A stretch of DNA of 64,000 nt from Rotaria sp. Silwood1 (Eukaryota > Rotifera > Eurotatoria > Philodinida > Philodinidae). Where the stretch lies: assembly GCA_905250075.1 (NCBI GenBank), contig CAJNOP010000091.1:120835-184834 (forward strand). Direction: 5' to 3'. The translations under genes and the position numbers were made by a program. Positions 44,780 through 57,539 of this stretch are shown here, piece by piece (within the stretch, counting starts at the first letter, position 1; the number at the start of each line of letters is the position of its first letter). The notes under the pieces were generated by a model. That model saw only the letters and a program-made list of their open reading frames with translations, ran no database searches and had not been told where the DNA came from.

Positions 44780-46875
44780 AAGATTCATGATTATTAAGCG
44801 AAAAACATGTCGCCTGTATTATTAAAGTTATGTTTCACTTTTTTAGTCTCCAATATTGCTGGTATATCATTATTTATATGATAATTTACTGGATGAATTC
44901 AGTAACTTGATGGATTGGTAACAAGATAAGTACAAAGTCATTGTAAAACAGGTCAACGCAACCTTTGTTCCTATTCTGTCGTTGTGTCTTCTTTGCCCAG
45001 TCCACGGCGACATAATTCATCAGATCATTTCTTATTTTTCTGCTGTTTATAGCTTATGACACGTTATATGTATCAGAAAACTTATGCTAAATTAAGTCTT
45101 GTCTTATATCAATTCTACGCAGACATTTCTACATATATATTATGTATATATGTTATTTTAATTATTATCCTTATATCTTAATTTGACCTAATTAATATAT
45201 ATAAGTTTTCTTTTTATTTAAATGTAATTATTCATCATCAATTAAATAAATTGTTGGAATTTACTTAACAATATTTCAATAGTTTATAAATGAAACGAGT
45301 GAAAAATAATGTATTAGGGTTTAGTTTTTAGAATATATGTAAATATGTCAATGTAATGAAATAATTCTTTATAGACAACATAATATGAATAGATAATAAA
45401 TATGTAAAAAAAACCAAATGACAAATGAACTTTAAGATTTCTTCCAGATAGTTATACATTTTCTAGAAATTTCGTTTGAGAAGGCAAAAAAAAGAATCAG
45501 AGTCGAGGATATTGGTAAAATTACTGCATATTGATCGATGAAAGAAACCTTTCACGTTAGTGATCAATCGATAGCAATTAATCATCAGACATTGCTCTTA
45601 TAAATAAACTGAGTTTTCTTGTACTTTATGTCGATTTAGTAATGATTAAAAAAAGATTATTTTTCATTGATATATGAATAACGCACATCGAATTCTTCAA
45701 GCAAACATCTGTAAATGTTTCATATGATTGATCGTAATAAAAAATGATCTAGTATATGTCGTCCTATCTTTGTCAGCATACTGTTAATGATACTCAACAA
45801 CTTTTACTTGTATACATATATATATATGTAGGAATATATGTACATTGTTTTTCTTTGCTAAAGGCTTTTACTTCTATTAAAACCCACACAATTCAAGAAA
45901 TGATGTGAAACGTTAGTTAAATACCCATAAGAATATGATAGATCAACTATTGATTGGATAAGAAATAACTGTCATAGAACTTAAGTGCATATCATTTTAG
46001 TTAGGTATCTTTCTTTTTTTGTTCCATGTATATGTGTGCGTATATGTTCGTTTATTGATATGTATTTGTTAGAAAAAAGAAATGGTATTGCTATCAATAT
46101 TTGTCCTATATGGTTATGTTCTTTTGTGAGATGTGATTAATAACAGGAATGTCATTGGCGAGAAATGAGTGGGCTACAAGAGAGAAAAAAAAAAGAATAC
46201 GCCTGTATAACTGAATGAGGAAAGAAGTGTACAATATTCAGCCTCATATAAGACACACGATTTGTTGGTAACTAGAAAAGAACAGAGAAAGAAACAAGTT
46301 ATATCTGTAGTGAGATCAACTTAGTACGCTAAATTTGGGAGGAACATTCGGGTTAGGGTTTCATTCTATCATAGCTGTTCTTTCTTTCTCTATTTTTATT
46401 CCTACGCATATATATATATAGATATCGATGCATCTTAGATGCTTTTTCTTGAGCTAGTTTTCTTTTTCTTCTTATAAGGAAAATTCTATATTGGCAGTGA
46501 TGGTATCGTTCGTTCTATATTTTTCTCTTTCTATTTCTTTCACACAGATATGCACATCGATATATTCACCGCCAAAGATATTTACACAATATATTGCTCG
46601 GTGTTTGGTTGATGATGCTGGAAACAATCATTTTCTACTCTGGGATGTTATATACGATGTTGATCGATTTTTTTCTGCGGCGGATACGGAATAGAAGCAT
46701 ATAGATAGAGAGAGAAAAAAGGAACCAAGAAAACAACTGTGTTATTTTTATGTTCTTTTCAGAGAAGAAGAAGTTTGATCAACCAACGAGTCGACTTTCT
46801 TATTCATCTTATGTAAGTTAACACGACTAGAGAAATGATTAGGAATGAGACTATTTATTTATTTTTTGATCGTTA
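44780..46875. other. No gene seen
   Basis: AT-rich, with short TA microsatellites near 45820 and 46400. The frame 46491-46694 has no recognisable motif and lies in a T-rich context. Confidence 0.55.
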
Positions 46876-46880
46876 ATAAG

Positions 46881-47683
46881 ATGCCATTGAAATCTTCTGA
46901 AGTAACCAAATGTTCTAAATGCTATGAAAATGTTTAAGTTTCTAAAGCAGTTCAAGTAGTTCATAAGAAATATTATAAAATATGTTTTAAATGCGATACA
47001 TTTAAGTATGAAGAAGAATTTTTTCTTATTGATTTTATTCATTTCTATCTATTCTATTCTATTATAAGTTCCTGCATAAGCCTATTATATTCATTGTCTC
47101 TTTCAGATACCATTTTAAATTCAAATTGTTTATTATTTTAAAATGTAATTAGCCCGTCTATTACACCGAACAAGTACCAACAGCTGGTAAAAAATGACAC
47201 AAAACTTATTGTGAATGTAGTAAGGTATTGACCTTATCCTATGGGTTCTTTTTATTTGCTTTTTTTTAGCTAATTTCTTGTTGATAATCAATTATCACCT
47301 ATTTTCTTTTATTTGTGAAAAGGTCTTTGTAAAAGAAAAAAGAAAATGCTCGAAATAACAACACTTGCTGAGCATGAAGGTAATTTATGTTGTCAACAAT
47401 GCAACGCTCGTAAATTTGTAAGTGATTATTGATGTAGTTAAGGTTGTGCTTTTACTGAAAATAGATTTATATTAATATAGAGTTCTAAAAGTATGTTGGT
47501 TTTGGTAGTAGAGAATATTCTCTTGTGGTGGATACGAACAAATATTTTGTTAATAAATCTGGTTCAATGATGACGTAAGAATATTTTACATTAATTTTCT
47601 TTCTTTTTATTTAATCTATTCGAAATAGAAAGAAACCGAACTCTTTGCTACGACCACCTGGTGCTGCAAATCAACATGAATAG
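46881..47683 (+). pseudogene. Wrecked paralogue of the muscle LIM protein gene
   Basis: A clear degenerate relative of the intact gene that starts 230 bp downstream. It opens MPLKSSEVTKCSKCYENV, then a TAA at the position of NVYAAEE, then KICFKCD with the first intron absent. A second exon-2-like piece near 47152-47223 reads PVYYTEQVPTAGKK followed by TGA where Trp is expected. The exon-3-like piece (47325-47418) reads KMLEITTLAEHEGNLCCQQC. The exon-4-like piece (about 47500-47575) is poorly conserved, and the last piece ends RPPGAANQHE plus TAG at 47683. Two partial copies of exon 2 suggest a fused duplication before decay. Confidence 0.8.
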
Positions 47684-47913
47684 ATTGAATTAATGTTTGA
47701 TAAAGGCAAATTCATATATATATATATATATGTATAGATTCTTCTTTTATTTACTTTTGTTTATATTATTCTCTGTTGCTTTCTGGGTTTGCTTTTCTGT
47801 TTTAAATGAAGAGTATGATATTATTTATGATGAGTGTGACTAAAATTCTAATCAGGTGTTGTATATAATATAAATTTCTTTCAGATCATATTTATCTCTA
47901 AATCGTCATAATC

Positions 47914-48496
47914 ATGCCATTCAAACCACCAGAAGTTTCAAAATGTAAGTTCAAAGAAAAAAAAATTTCATCTCAAACTTTGATTCTTTTCATAGGCCCA
48001 AAATGTAATCAAAATGTCTATGCTGCTGAAGAAGTTCCAGCAGCTGGAAAAAAATGGCACAAAATGTGCTTTAAATGTGGTATGTTAAATATGAATTATT
48101 ATTTGTTTTTCTTTTAAATTTTTTCTTTTATATAAAAAAAAAAAAAGGTCTTTGTAAGAAAATGTTAGAAGCAATGACTATGGCTGAACATGAAGGAAAT
48201 ATTTATTGCAAACAATGTTATGGCCGTAAATTTGGGTTTGTATTTATTTGAACGAAGAAAAGAAAGATTGTAGAATAAAAATTTTCTTTTAGACCAAAAG
48301 GTTATGGTTTCGGTCAAGGAGCTGGTACATTAGGTATGGATACTGGTGAACATTTAGGAAACAAAGGTGGCTCTGAGATGACGTAAGTGTTTTTTTTTTC
48401 ATGTATTTTTTTTTCTATTTATTTATTTCTTATTATAATAGCAATAAGCCAAACTATGCTCCACCACCTGGCGCTGGTGCTCATCAAGATGAATAA
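47914..48496 (+). CDS. Muscle LIM protein (CSRP/Mlp-like), single LIM domain
   Basis: Cytoskeletal adaptor of muscle Z-discs and nuclei. Five exons (47914-47944, 47996-48079, 48148-48235, 48293-48382, 48442-48496) give 115 residues. The LIM domain has all eight zinc ligands: Cys11, Cys14, His32 and Cys35 for the first finger; Cys38, Cys41, Cys59 and Cys62 for the second, in the order CPKCN, KKWHKMCFKCGLCKK and YCKQCYGRKFG. After it come the family's KFGPKGYGFGQGAGTL glycine-rich linker and a short tail APPPGAGAHQDE. This matches short invertebrate MLPs with one LIM domain. Introns are 51-68 bp. An AATAAA overlaps the stop codon. Apparently intact, downstream of its decayed copy. Confidence 0.95.
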
Positions 48497-48499
48497 ATG

Positions 48500-50335
48500 A
48501 AATTAGTCATTACTTTTAACATCCAAGTGTCCATTTCTTTTTCATGTATAAACAAGAAAAAAAAATCGTTTTTTTTCTATCATTTGTGTTAAAATAAGAA
48601 CACCTTTAGCAAGCCTATACACTCTTTTTCTTTTTTTTTTCTTTTCTTTTTCTTTCTTTTTTGTCCTTCCTTTTTCTTTTATTCAATACTCATTGCAAGA
48701 TTTGATTTTATTGTTTGTTATATCTTAAGTAAAGAAAAAAAAAATACATTAATAACCTTATGATGATAAATCTATCATTCTTTTTATGTTCAATGGTTGC
48801 TAACGTCATTATATGCGTTGAATTATTAATAATATTATAAACAATTGTTTTTTTTTCTCGGAGTAGAGAATAACAAACGGCGACCTTTGTTTTTTCTTTT
48901 AATATACTGTAGACTTGATAATTATCACTATGCATAAGCTCGTATATCACCGATAAAAATAAGCATATGTGTACCGACATTCTTCTTCACCCAATAGCAG
49001 TAAGAAAAAAAAAGTCAAGTAATAGTAATCATCCGGGGAAAAAAATCTATCTTATTTATCCTATCCTATGTACATGAAATAAGACCACTGAAGGTTGACG
49101 ACAATAACAACACTAGCAGTAGCAAAAATAACAACAGATTCACGTTAGTCTCATTCATCATTCGTCCAATCTACATTGCTTTTATTGATAATAGAACAAT
49201 ATAAAAAAAATGGCATAATCAATACTAATAATTATTTTAGTATTACAATAGAAAAACAAAATGAAAAAAACATAAATATATGATTAAATAATAATGAATT
49301 CAAACAATAATACTTATGTTATGATTATTGTTTTCTGAAATTAGAATTATATTCTTGTGATAAATCATAAGATAATTTAACATCATCATTGATTAATTGT
49401 TATTTTTATTTTGAATTGAATTTCTACGAATGCATAAAGTCTTTTAACTATTGTATAAGCAATTCATTCTAACGACAAAATATAATCCTTTTTTTTTAAA
49501 TATCGAATTAAGTATGAGAATGTATATTTGATTAACTATTTAGGATCATTGAATATAATTCATGGTACGAAACTCATTATTGTTGAAGCAATTATTCTAA
49601 AGAGATACATTTAATAAATACTATAAAGATAAAAAAAATTCTATTTCTTTCATAATATCATGTCATTCTTTTTTTTTTTTGATTATGAAACTGATCGATA
49701 TCATTTAAATAATCATTGAATAGAAAGAAAAATGATTTAATTACACTTTTTTAAATGTTGTCTTTCATTATCATTTCTATTATTTATTATTCTCTATTCA
49801 GATATATTTATTGACATTTTATTAATAATTGATGATGCTGATGCTATTTGAGAATGTAATGACATAGACTAATATGATGATAAGAAATCCGAAGGTCGAA
49901 TAATTGAAGAAAATTCATTGACAAGGGCAATATCTTGTTTATATTGAAGAATTGTTGATTTTCCATTTTTACAAATAATCATTTCATGATTTTGACAAAC
50001 TTATCTTTGTTACAAAAACATTTGATAAAACATATTATTGAATACGGCGATTTTGATTTTGTTTAAAAACAAATTTTAATTGATTTTATAGTATGACAGG
50101 TTTTTCTATGGTTGACAATCATTATAAGGATATCGTTTTCGTTGGCTGCTTTTCAACATTTTTATTTTGTTCCTTTAAACGAACAAACAAATATAATAAT
50201 CATGAGAAGATAATTTTAAATCAATATCCAGCGCCATTTTCACTATCATTTGTAACATAAATTATTTATAATAAAAGTGTCAATATGAAATTTTCTAATT
50301 TCTAAATAAGAATAGTAAACGAATGTAATAATAAT
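48500..50335. other. Low-complexity non-coding stretch
   Basis: A pyrimidine-rich tract of T/C at about 48620-48682 is followed by AT-rich DNA with A and T homopolymers. The minus-strand frame 48708-48980 is driven by AT content. Confidence 0.6.
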
Positions 50336-50343
50336 TGAAAAGT

Positions 50344-53300
50344 ATGAAAACCGATAGTTTATTAACATCGTCATCTAAATTATCTTATCAACAATTAAAT
50401 TCAATTCTAAATAAATCAATGACAGTATCATTAAGTAATGTTTCAAGTTTTTCTACTCGACAAATGACATTGAAAAAAACATGTTCTTGTTCAACATGTA
50501 CTTGTTCAAATAATTCAATGACTTATCAAAATATGATTCAATCTCATTCGTAGGTTAATTCTTTTTTTTTTTGATTAAATAAAGTTCTTTTTTAATCTTC
50601 AGTTTTGAGAATAATGATGACTGTCTAGCGTACGCTTTTATTATTCTATATGAAAGTTCCATATGGTGTATGCAAATTATCTATGAATTATTCTTTAAAT
50701 CTCTTTGGCAAATTCTAATGTATGTCAAACAAGAATTGCAATATGGTTCAAGATATAAACAGACTAGTAATAGTAGTATGGATATGATGTCTATCGACAG
50801 ATCAACTCCAGAAAATCATCTATTGGTTTCTAAGAATAAAAATTACTCAGATTTATCAAAATATCATTTACCATTATTTGAAGTACGTAATCAGCGAAAA
50901 TATTGTCAATTACGGAGAAGCAATTGGTAAATATAAAACTACATATGAATGTAGCAGTGGTTCCAAAAGAATGTCCTACCTGACAAACACTATTTCAACA
51001 TGAGTATTTTGCCTAGAAACTTCTATTACAGGTAGGAATTGGTGAACTCTGATCGCAAGCATCAACTACTGCTCTATTAGGCAACACGAAGGGAACTCAT
51101 AAATCAAATACTGTTTACACTTTGTCTTTCATGTCAAAGTTATGAAACACTTCATTCCAAAAGTTGAACAATGTAGCTATTTTCAATCAAAATTTCGTAA
51201 GAAATCGTTTTAAAACAGTTGAGATAATGGCTTTTTAAATAAAAGAAACATTTGACGAATATTGAAACTTAATTTTCAGACAAATGCATGTATTTCAGGA
51301 TGTATTTTAAAATCACACAACAAAGTACTGATGAATGCAAAAGCGATTTGTAAAAGTTTCAGCACTATTGCTGTAAAATATGCCACAATATTATTGTAAA
51401 AGCCAGCTATTACAAAACCTGGTGATGGTTTGGATATTGACTATTTGTGGTGGTCTTTAAAGGTACGAGAAAGCAGGTGCATATAGTACGATAAACGAAA
51501 GTATTATAGTGAAAAAGCTTGAATGGCAGAGAGAAACTTGCTTAAGTTGTATTTTTGTTGACATGTATTAAAAAATTTGTTAGTTACGTTTTTATTCACA
51601 AAATCTACTCGTCTAAACTATTTAATACATTTGTAGTTCATAAAATACTTTTTTTTTACGCAAATATATCTACAGAAAAGCTTTTTAAATTTTAAACTAC
51701 AATGTTAGGTCAGTATTACTTTTCGAAGCTACTTTGAAATGTATAGAACATGTTTTGCTTGGTGAACATAACATCTTATTGTACTGGTTCTGTCAAAAAA
51801 GCAAGTAAAATATGTAAGAAAATCTTTGAAAATGTTGATATTGTGTACAATCAGTATATGAATTTCAATGGCTTCTGTACGCATGCATTTGCCAGTAGAT
51901 TTTGTGACAAAAAAAAGTAACCAACAAGTTTTTAAATATAACCAAGTCAAGAGATATGGCTCGTTTCAGGCAGAGAAAATGATAGGAACTTAGAAGCAGG
52001 AATCCAGCGGTCGAATTTAGTGATCAGCTCTGCCTGGTTACGATCAGAACTGAAAAATCCAGCAATCGGATCTGATCACGGGTTTCCTACTTTCAAGTTC
52101 CTACCATTTTCCTGAATTTTCTGCTCGAAAATGATGTTTTTTCGGCAAAAGTTCGCCAGAAATTCACGTTTTTAGGCGTTGGGATCACTGACCTGGATAG
52201 TTCAACGAAAATACAGCTTCAGAAAGGTTGTCTTTACTATTCAACTATTTCTCACTGTAATATTGTTATTTATCGAGTTGCAAACAGCTAATTTTTCGTT
52301 CTTCTAAAGACCATCACAAATAGTCAACATTGAAACCATTGTCAGCCCATATGACAGTCGACTCTTCGTTTCATAATTTTCGAATCCATTTTGAAATAGA
52401 TGTATTTGATTGAAAATTAAGTTTCACATTATTAGTCAAAATATTTTCATTAAGAAAATCATATCTCAACCATTTTAAGATGATATCTTACAAATTTTAG
52501 ATCGAAGATAGTTAAGATGTTTAGATTTGAATGAGATGTGCGGCAGAGAGATTCATATTGAAATGGCTAAAACATGCAGATAACATGTAAAGTGTTTGAT
52601 TTATAAGTTGGTTTTATGCCAACAGATGGAGAATTAGTCGATGCTTATCATCAGAACTCAACAAGTTATACTTACGATAGAAATTTCAAGGCAAAATGTT
52701 CATGTCGAAATAGGTTTCGCCTACTTAAGGTATTTTTTGCGACCTTTGTGTTTCTAGTGAAGATAAGATTCTGTTTTGGAATGAAACTCATCATTTACCA
52801 TCAAATCAAAATATGAATCAAGCATCAACTCAACACAAAGATAGTTGTTCAAGGGATAAACATATTGTTGTTGTACCGATTCGTTCATCTCATTGTCAAA
52901 CGGAAACAACAAAAAGTGATTTACAAACAATAAATATAGATTTAAAACAATCAGAAAAAACAATTAATTTACATGAACCACTAAATGATATATTGTGTCG
53001 CCGTTTACATAAACCATTAATGTTTATTAATCGTGATGTGTTTTGTAGACATAATCGAACTTTATTCTATTCAACAGTACCATCGGGTATGAGAAAATTG
53101 TTATATGAGCTTGAAAAAAATGACTTTTCGAATCCAAAGGTAGAAATGTAGTTGTTTCAATTTAGGACGAATATTGTTTTATGAAGGTATTAAAACCTAA
53201 TTAAATTCAATAGGTAGCACACTTATACATTTGATATTTTGTCATACTATTCATACATATTTTTGTAAGGCCATTGAAATACACAAATCAGATGTATTCC

Positions 53301-55594
53301 GTATTTCAACAGTATCAAAATAAGATAAGCAATTTGTTGAATATTTTATATACACGATAATCTTAACTTGAAATCTTGTCAAAAACTATGTAGTCGAGAC
53401 ACGTACAGAATCAGAGGATAATAATAGAAAGATTTTAAATTATTGTTTATTTCAGAAAAATTATTCTCCAAGTGATGACTAAATAGATGTTTTGTTTTGT
53501 AATATAAATCGAATAAATCAGATAATATTCTATGTTACATATTTCTTCACAATGTTGGACGGTCTACCAACATTTTTGTCTGGTTTTAATGCCATGAAAC
53601 ACATATAACAAGTACTATCTATTGCATCAAATTAATTTTTAATGTGCACGTAAAATATAGTTTTCTTCATTAGTCGAGCTCATTTCTGCGTCTGAACTGG
53701 TAACAATCGTTTTACTGAGCTAAACAACAATTCTCGACATTAAGTAAACCCGCTTTGATTTCGTATTATTTTATTGAAAACTCTAATCAGGTAATAGAAC
53801 GTGAAATTCTATATTTACTGATTTTTTTTTTACTTGAATCTTAAGATATGAAGCTATTATGAATAAGTTTGTTCAAGTTTTGACTCGAAGCAAGATCCAA
53901 TAGGCACAGTATTTTCAACCCGGAACGATTAATCAGAATTTTCCATCAGTCGACCGACATTCAGAATAGATTTAGTAGCCAAATGTTAATAGTAAATTCG
54001 TCAAAAACCGAAATCTAGTCTGGTCACAGAGTTCACCTTTACTTTTACTGCTGTGTTGTGTGCTTCAGTGTCGTATTATATTCGATTGGTTCAGCATTAG
54101 AGACAGTTTTCTTATTTTCGACATGCAAGTACTTTAACTTAGAATATATGTTGCTATTATCAATTTAAAAAAATGGGGATCATTTGTGTTTTATGAATGA
54201 GTTTTGGTAGAAACAATATACAGAGCTATGATTTTCATCTTTATAAAAAGCAAGATTCAAGCGCATAAAGACCTGCTGATATTTGATTGACCAGCATTGA
54301 ACTATTCGGATTAATTCATGATCAATATTTTAAAAATGAGATTTTAGAACGATTTTTGAGTCAATCTGGATTATTAATATGATTGGTAGATAGGGAACAT
54401 GTTCTCTGTCGGTTTACATAAGGCCAATGTTGCTAACTTGTTCTATTCAAGAGTAATATAGATTTTGTTGGAACCGCCGATTTCAGTAGATTAACTGGAG
54501 ATCACTCGAAAAACAGCGAGATAGGAATAATTTATCATGGTGAGCCAAATGACGATATTTGTTTTTGAATTTAAAATGATTTGACACTGTTATTTCAATA
54601 TTTGTGATGGTCTAGACTTATTATCGTACATAGAGGCAGGTTTTCAAAGTTTGTTAACACTGAAATAACAATGTCAAATCATTTCAAATTCAAAAAGAAA
54701 TATCGCTATTCGACTCGCCATGATGAATTTCCTCTATCTAGATGCTTTTTTTGGATGCTCTTAGATCAATGGGTTGAAATAAGAAGTTTCAAGAAAATCT
54801 TCATAACTTTTGAACGAACTAAGTTAGCAAAGCCGCTCTTGTGTAGATAAAAAGAGAACAACTTTTCCTAGCTATCTATCATAAATGTAATCAACATCAA
54901 CTGAAATAATGATTCCAAAATATCATTTTAACAATGCTTAACAAGAATAAATCTGATTAGTCCAAGGTTGACAAATCAAATATCAGCAAGTATTTATGCT
55001 CCTTGGTCTTCTCTTTTTAATGGTGAAAACCACAGCTCCTTTTCTTTTGAAATGGATAATAGTATTTCAAATCATTTCGTCATTCAGGACAAAATTTTTC
55101 TCAACAGCAACTACATGAGGAAAAAAAGCTTTCTTCATTTCAACAATCGTCACTCAGTGAAAGCTCAAAGCAAATTGCTTCAACTCTATCTTCAGGTATT
55201 CATTTTATGCATTCAATTATAAATTATGTTCCTTCTTTCTTTAGCGGATCGAAATAAGGAATTGTCAACGATCAATGCTGCTAATTTATTTTCAGTAAAA
55301 AATAAATTTTCATTATCAAATACTAAAAATGAATCAACTTTTCTTCCTGATCTAACCGATATCCAATCAGATAAAACATTATTTTTAAATAACTCTCAAC
55401 CATTCGTTATTAATCTACACCAAGGAAAGCAATCTAATAAAAAATTTAAACGAAATCGACGAATAATCAATGATCATAGTATACCATTAGCACTTGCTAC
55501 AAGTCTTCATTCAAATTTACGTTTGTATGATGAAGATTATTTTCTAACAAAATATATTCATCCATTATTCACAGAAAAACATTATGTTCGATAA
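50344..55594 (+). CDS. Multi-exon gene of unknown function (model incomplete)
   Basis: Coding blocks with splice borders: 50344-50549 (MKTDSLLTSSSKLSYQQLNS; donor GTAGGT), 50603-50926 (in phase; donor GTAAAT), about 52616-52713 (donor GTTTCG), 52758-53139 (in phase; KPLMFINRDVFCRHNRTLFY; donor GTAGAA), about 55089-55193 (FSQQQLHEEKKLSSFQQSSL; donor GTATTC) and 55245-55594 (in phase; ends TKYIHPLFTEKHYVR). Neighbouring phases agree at three junctions (50549/50603, 52713/52758, 55193/55245). The joins over 50927-52615 and 53140-55088 are not resolved, so exons may be missing or two genes may be present. The peptides are Ser/Asn/Gln-rich and hydrophilic, apart from a hydrophobic segment near 50640-50730. 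No domain is recognised. Confidence 0.5.
51184..52510. mobile_element. Long imperfect inverted repeat (foldback-like) in an intron
   Basis: The left arm (about 51184-51300, and again 51420-51465) is matched in inverse orientation by 52285-52345 and 52390-52510. Matching words include AACTTAATTTTCA with its complement, GTTGAGAT (51218) against ATCTCAAC, AAAATTT.GTAAGA, and GACTATTTGTGGTGGTCTTT (51439) against AAAGACCATCACAAATAGTC. Arms are diverged with indels. No transposase frame lies between them. It resembles a foldback or MITE-type element inserted in a gene. Confidence 0.6.
51968..52126. repeat. Nested 160-bp hairpin
   Basis: AAAATGATAGGAACTT (51977-51992) faces its inverse AAGTTCCTACCATTTT (52095-52110). 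Farther in, GTGATCAG (52020) faces CTGATCAC near 52075. The hairpin centre (about 52047) differs from that of the surrounding long inverted repeat (about 51860), so it is probably a separate, nested insertion. Confidence 0.55.
53145..54515. other. No exon identified
   Basis: AT-rich, probably intronic if the 50.3-55.6 kb gene is a single unit. No motif is recognised. Confidence 0.5.
54519..54739. mobile_element. MITE with about 75-bp terminal inverted repeats
   Basis: The left arm (about 54519-54605) and right arm (about 54655-54739) are inverse copies. Matched words include TTTATCATGG against CCATGATGAA, TTTTTGAATTTAAAATG against CATTTCAAATTCAAAAA, and AATGATTTGACA against TGTCAAATCATT. A roughly 50-bp core separates them, total about 220 bp. 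No coding content. The target-site duplication is unclear. Confidence 0.7.
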
Positions 55595-55599
55595 TATAT

Positions 55600-57065
55600 T
55601 CAAATATTTCAGTAATTTTTACATTCATGTTCAGAGTTTGTATACATTATCCTAAAACAAAAAAAGATCATAAGATTATCAATAATAAATGTGCAATCAA
55701 TTGTTGAATTCATATTTCCTATCGAAATTGAACAAATCAAATTATAGATTTCTTTTTTTGCAAATTCATTGAAAATCGGTGATTTGAAAATCTTGGTGTC
55801 CCCACTCGAAAATGACCTACTACTATCATAAACCTTTGCATCTAGTATTTGTTTGTGAAACTCGTGTATATTTTGAAATAAAATAGTGAATGTATGTTTA
55901 AAATGAAGCTTTTTTGTGGCTTCACCTTCCCCTCTCTTTAAATCTAGGCCCTAGCAACCAAGGTGAGAGAAGGAAGGGCAAAGATTATCGAATACGGTTT
56001 TGTAGCAAATGGAAAAGGCATATAACTCATAACAGAATTTCAGTCATTCTGAAGCTTTGTAGGTTCTAAATAATCTAAATATTACGACTTTTGATATTTA
56101 TTGCAGAGGAAACATCTTATTCTAAACGTCAATCGGTAGAATATTGGTATTATTGATCTAGTAGAGTCATCATAGGATGGTCATCGAAAATTATGAACTA
56201 ATTCAATTCTAAGTTTGTACAAAATTCAACAGTATATATGAAAATTCTTCGAGAGTAAGGATGGTGTGTGCGGAAGCTTACTGAAAAAACAAAATCAATG
56301 TGAAAAGTAGGCTACTATATTGGTTGAGCTGACGAAACAAAGAATAAGAGAATATTGGTCGCTTCCTACGGCATGTAGCGTATATGTTGTCATTAGAAGA
56401 GAGTAAGTTATATACTGAAGATATATCTGACAAACCTTTCGAAATGATAAGATTTTAGAATGCACGTATCAACTATAAAGAATGTTATAATTGTCAAATA
56501 TGCATAGCAAGTAATCCATTCATCAAGACAGCTATAGACAAGTTTATGAGACGGGTTCAATCCTTCTATGATAAATGCAAAGTCGTTTTAAATGTGTATG
56601 TTGAATTAGGTAATTTAATTGTAGCATGAAACGAAAGAATGACTTATTTAATGCAGCAATAAATTTTTATTGTTTTTCTAAATTATTATAGAGAAAGCAA
56701 TTGCTGCCCCTTGTATCGCTGGTGCTCCACGCATCATTATGACTTCATAGAATGAGTGATTCAAAATACAAACGTATATCCTTCCTCTATATATAAGATA
56801 TAGTAACGGCTATGAAAACCTTTCATATTTTCTCGTATCATAGGATAAAAGATTTCGTGCAACAAAGTTGGAATTTTCTTTTAGTGTGTAGAATGCTACA
56901 ATTTTTTGCAGTGAAATTAAAAGATAAATTTTATTTTACAATATTGAAAAACCACTTCAACTATGCGTATATAATCTTATGCATTCAATGATACATCACT
57001 TTTCAGCATGCATATATTCAATGGTTCTTTTTGAATAGCTCAACACTGGTATCATAAATATAGCA
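55600..57065. other. Mostly non-coding, two weak coding-like fragments
   Basis: After TTTTAG at 56458 a frame of 58 codons is open (NYKECYNCQICIASNPFIKT, AIDKFMRRVQSFYDK). After ATTATAG near 56692 another short frame reads EKAIAAPCIAGAPRIIMTS to TAG. Both have acceptor-like borders but no recognisable family, and nothing links them. Confidence 0.3.
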
Positions 57066-57072
57066 CGATACT

Positions 57073-57535
57073 ATCACACAGCATCCGTATTACCAAGTGT
57101 AAGAATATTAGTCAATTGTGGATATAATGATAGTTCTGAACTAAACAGTGCTCTGATGCATGATTCTACAACAGGCGCTTGGACAACGATTGGGTGTATG
57201 AGTGCTGTACGATTTCTACACGCACCATCTGTATTAGCAAAATGAAAAAGTGTTAGTCGTACTGTTGGATACAGTAGTAGTTCTGGACTAAGTAATGCTG
57301 CGTTGAATGATCTATCAACAAGAAATAGGACAACGACTGGCAATATGAAGTATGCATGATATAGACACACAATATCTGTACCAACAAATAGAAATTGTTA
57401 GTTACTGGTTGATTGGTTAATAGTCGTTCTTCAAATAATGTTGATCTGTATGATTTATCAGTCAGAAGTTGAAGAACAACTGGCAATATGAATTATACAC
57501 GATATAGACACAAAATATTCGTATTAAAAAATGGA
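57073..57535. repeat. Tandem repeat, about 3 units of 143-150 bp
   Basis: The landmark gacaacgattgg/gacaacgactgg/gaacaactgg recurs at about 57182, 57332 and 57475, and related blocks (tagttctgaactaa / tagttctggactaa) repeat alongside. On the minus strand each unit reads roughly HPIVV/LPVVV...ALLSPELLLYPTVRLTL..ANTD. A coding origin is therefore possible, but stops and frame changes are present. No family is recognised. Confidence 0.65.
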
Positions 57536-57539
57536 AAAT

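Noticed and set aside
46491-46694. 67-codon frame
   Set aside because: T-rich context, no homology or flanking signals. It precedes the dead LIM copy but does not connect to it.
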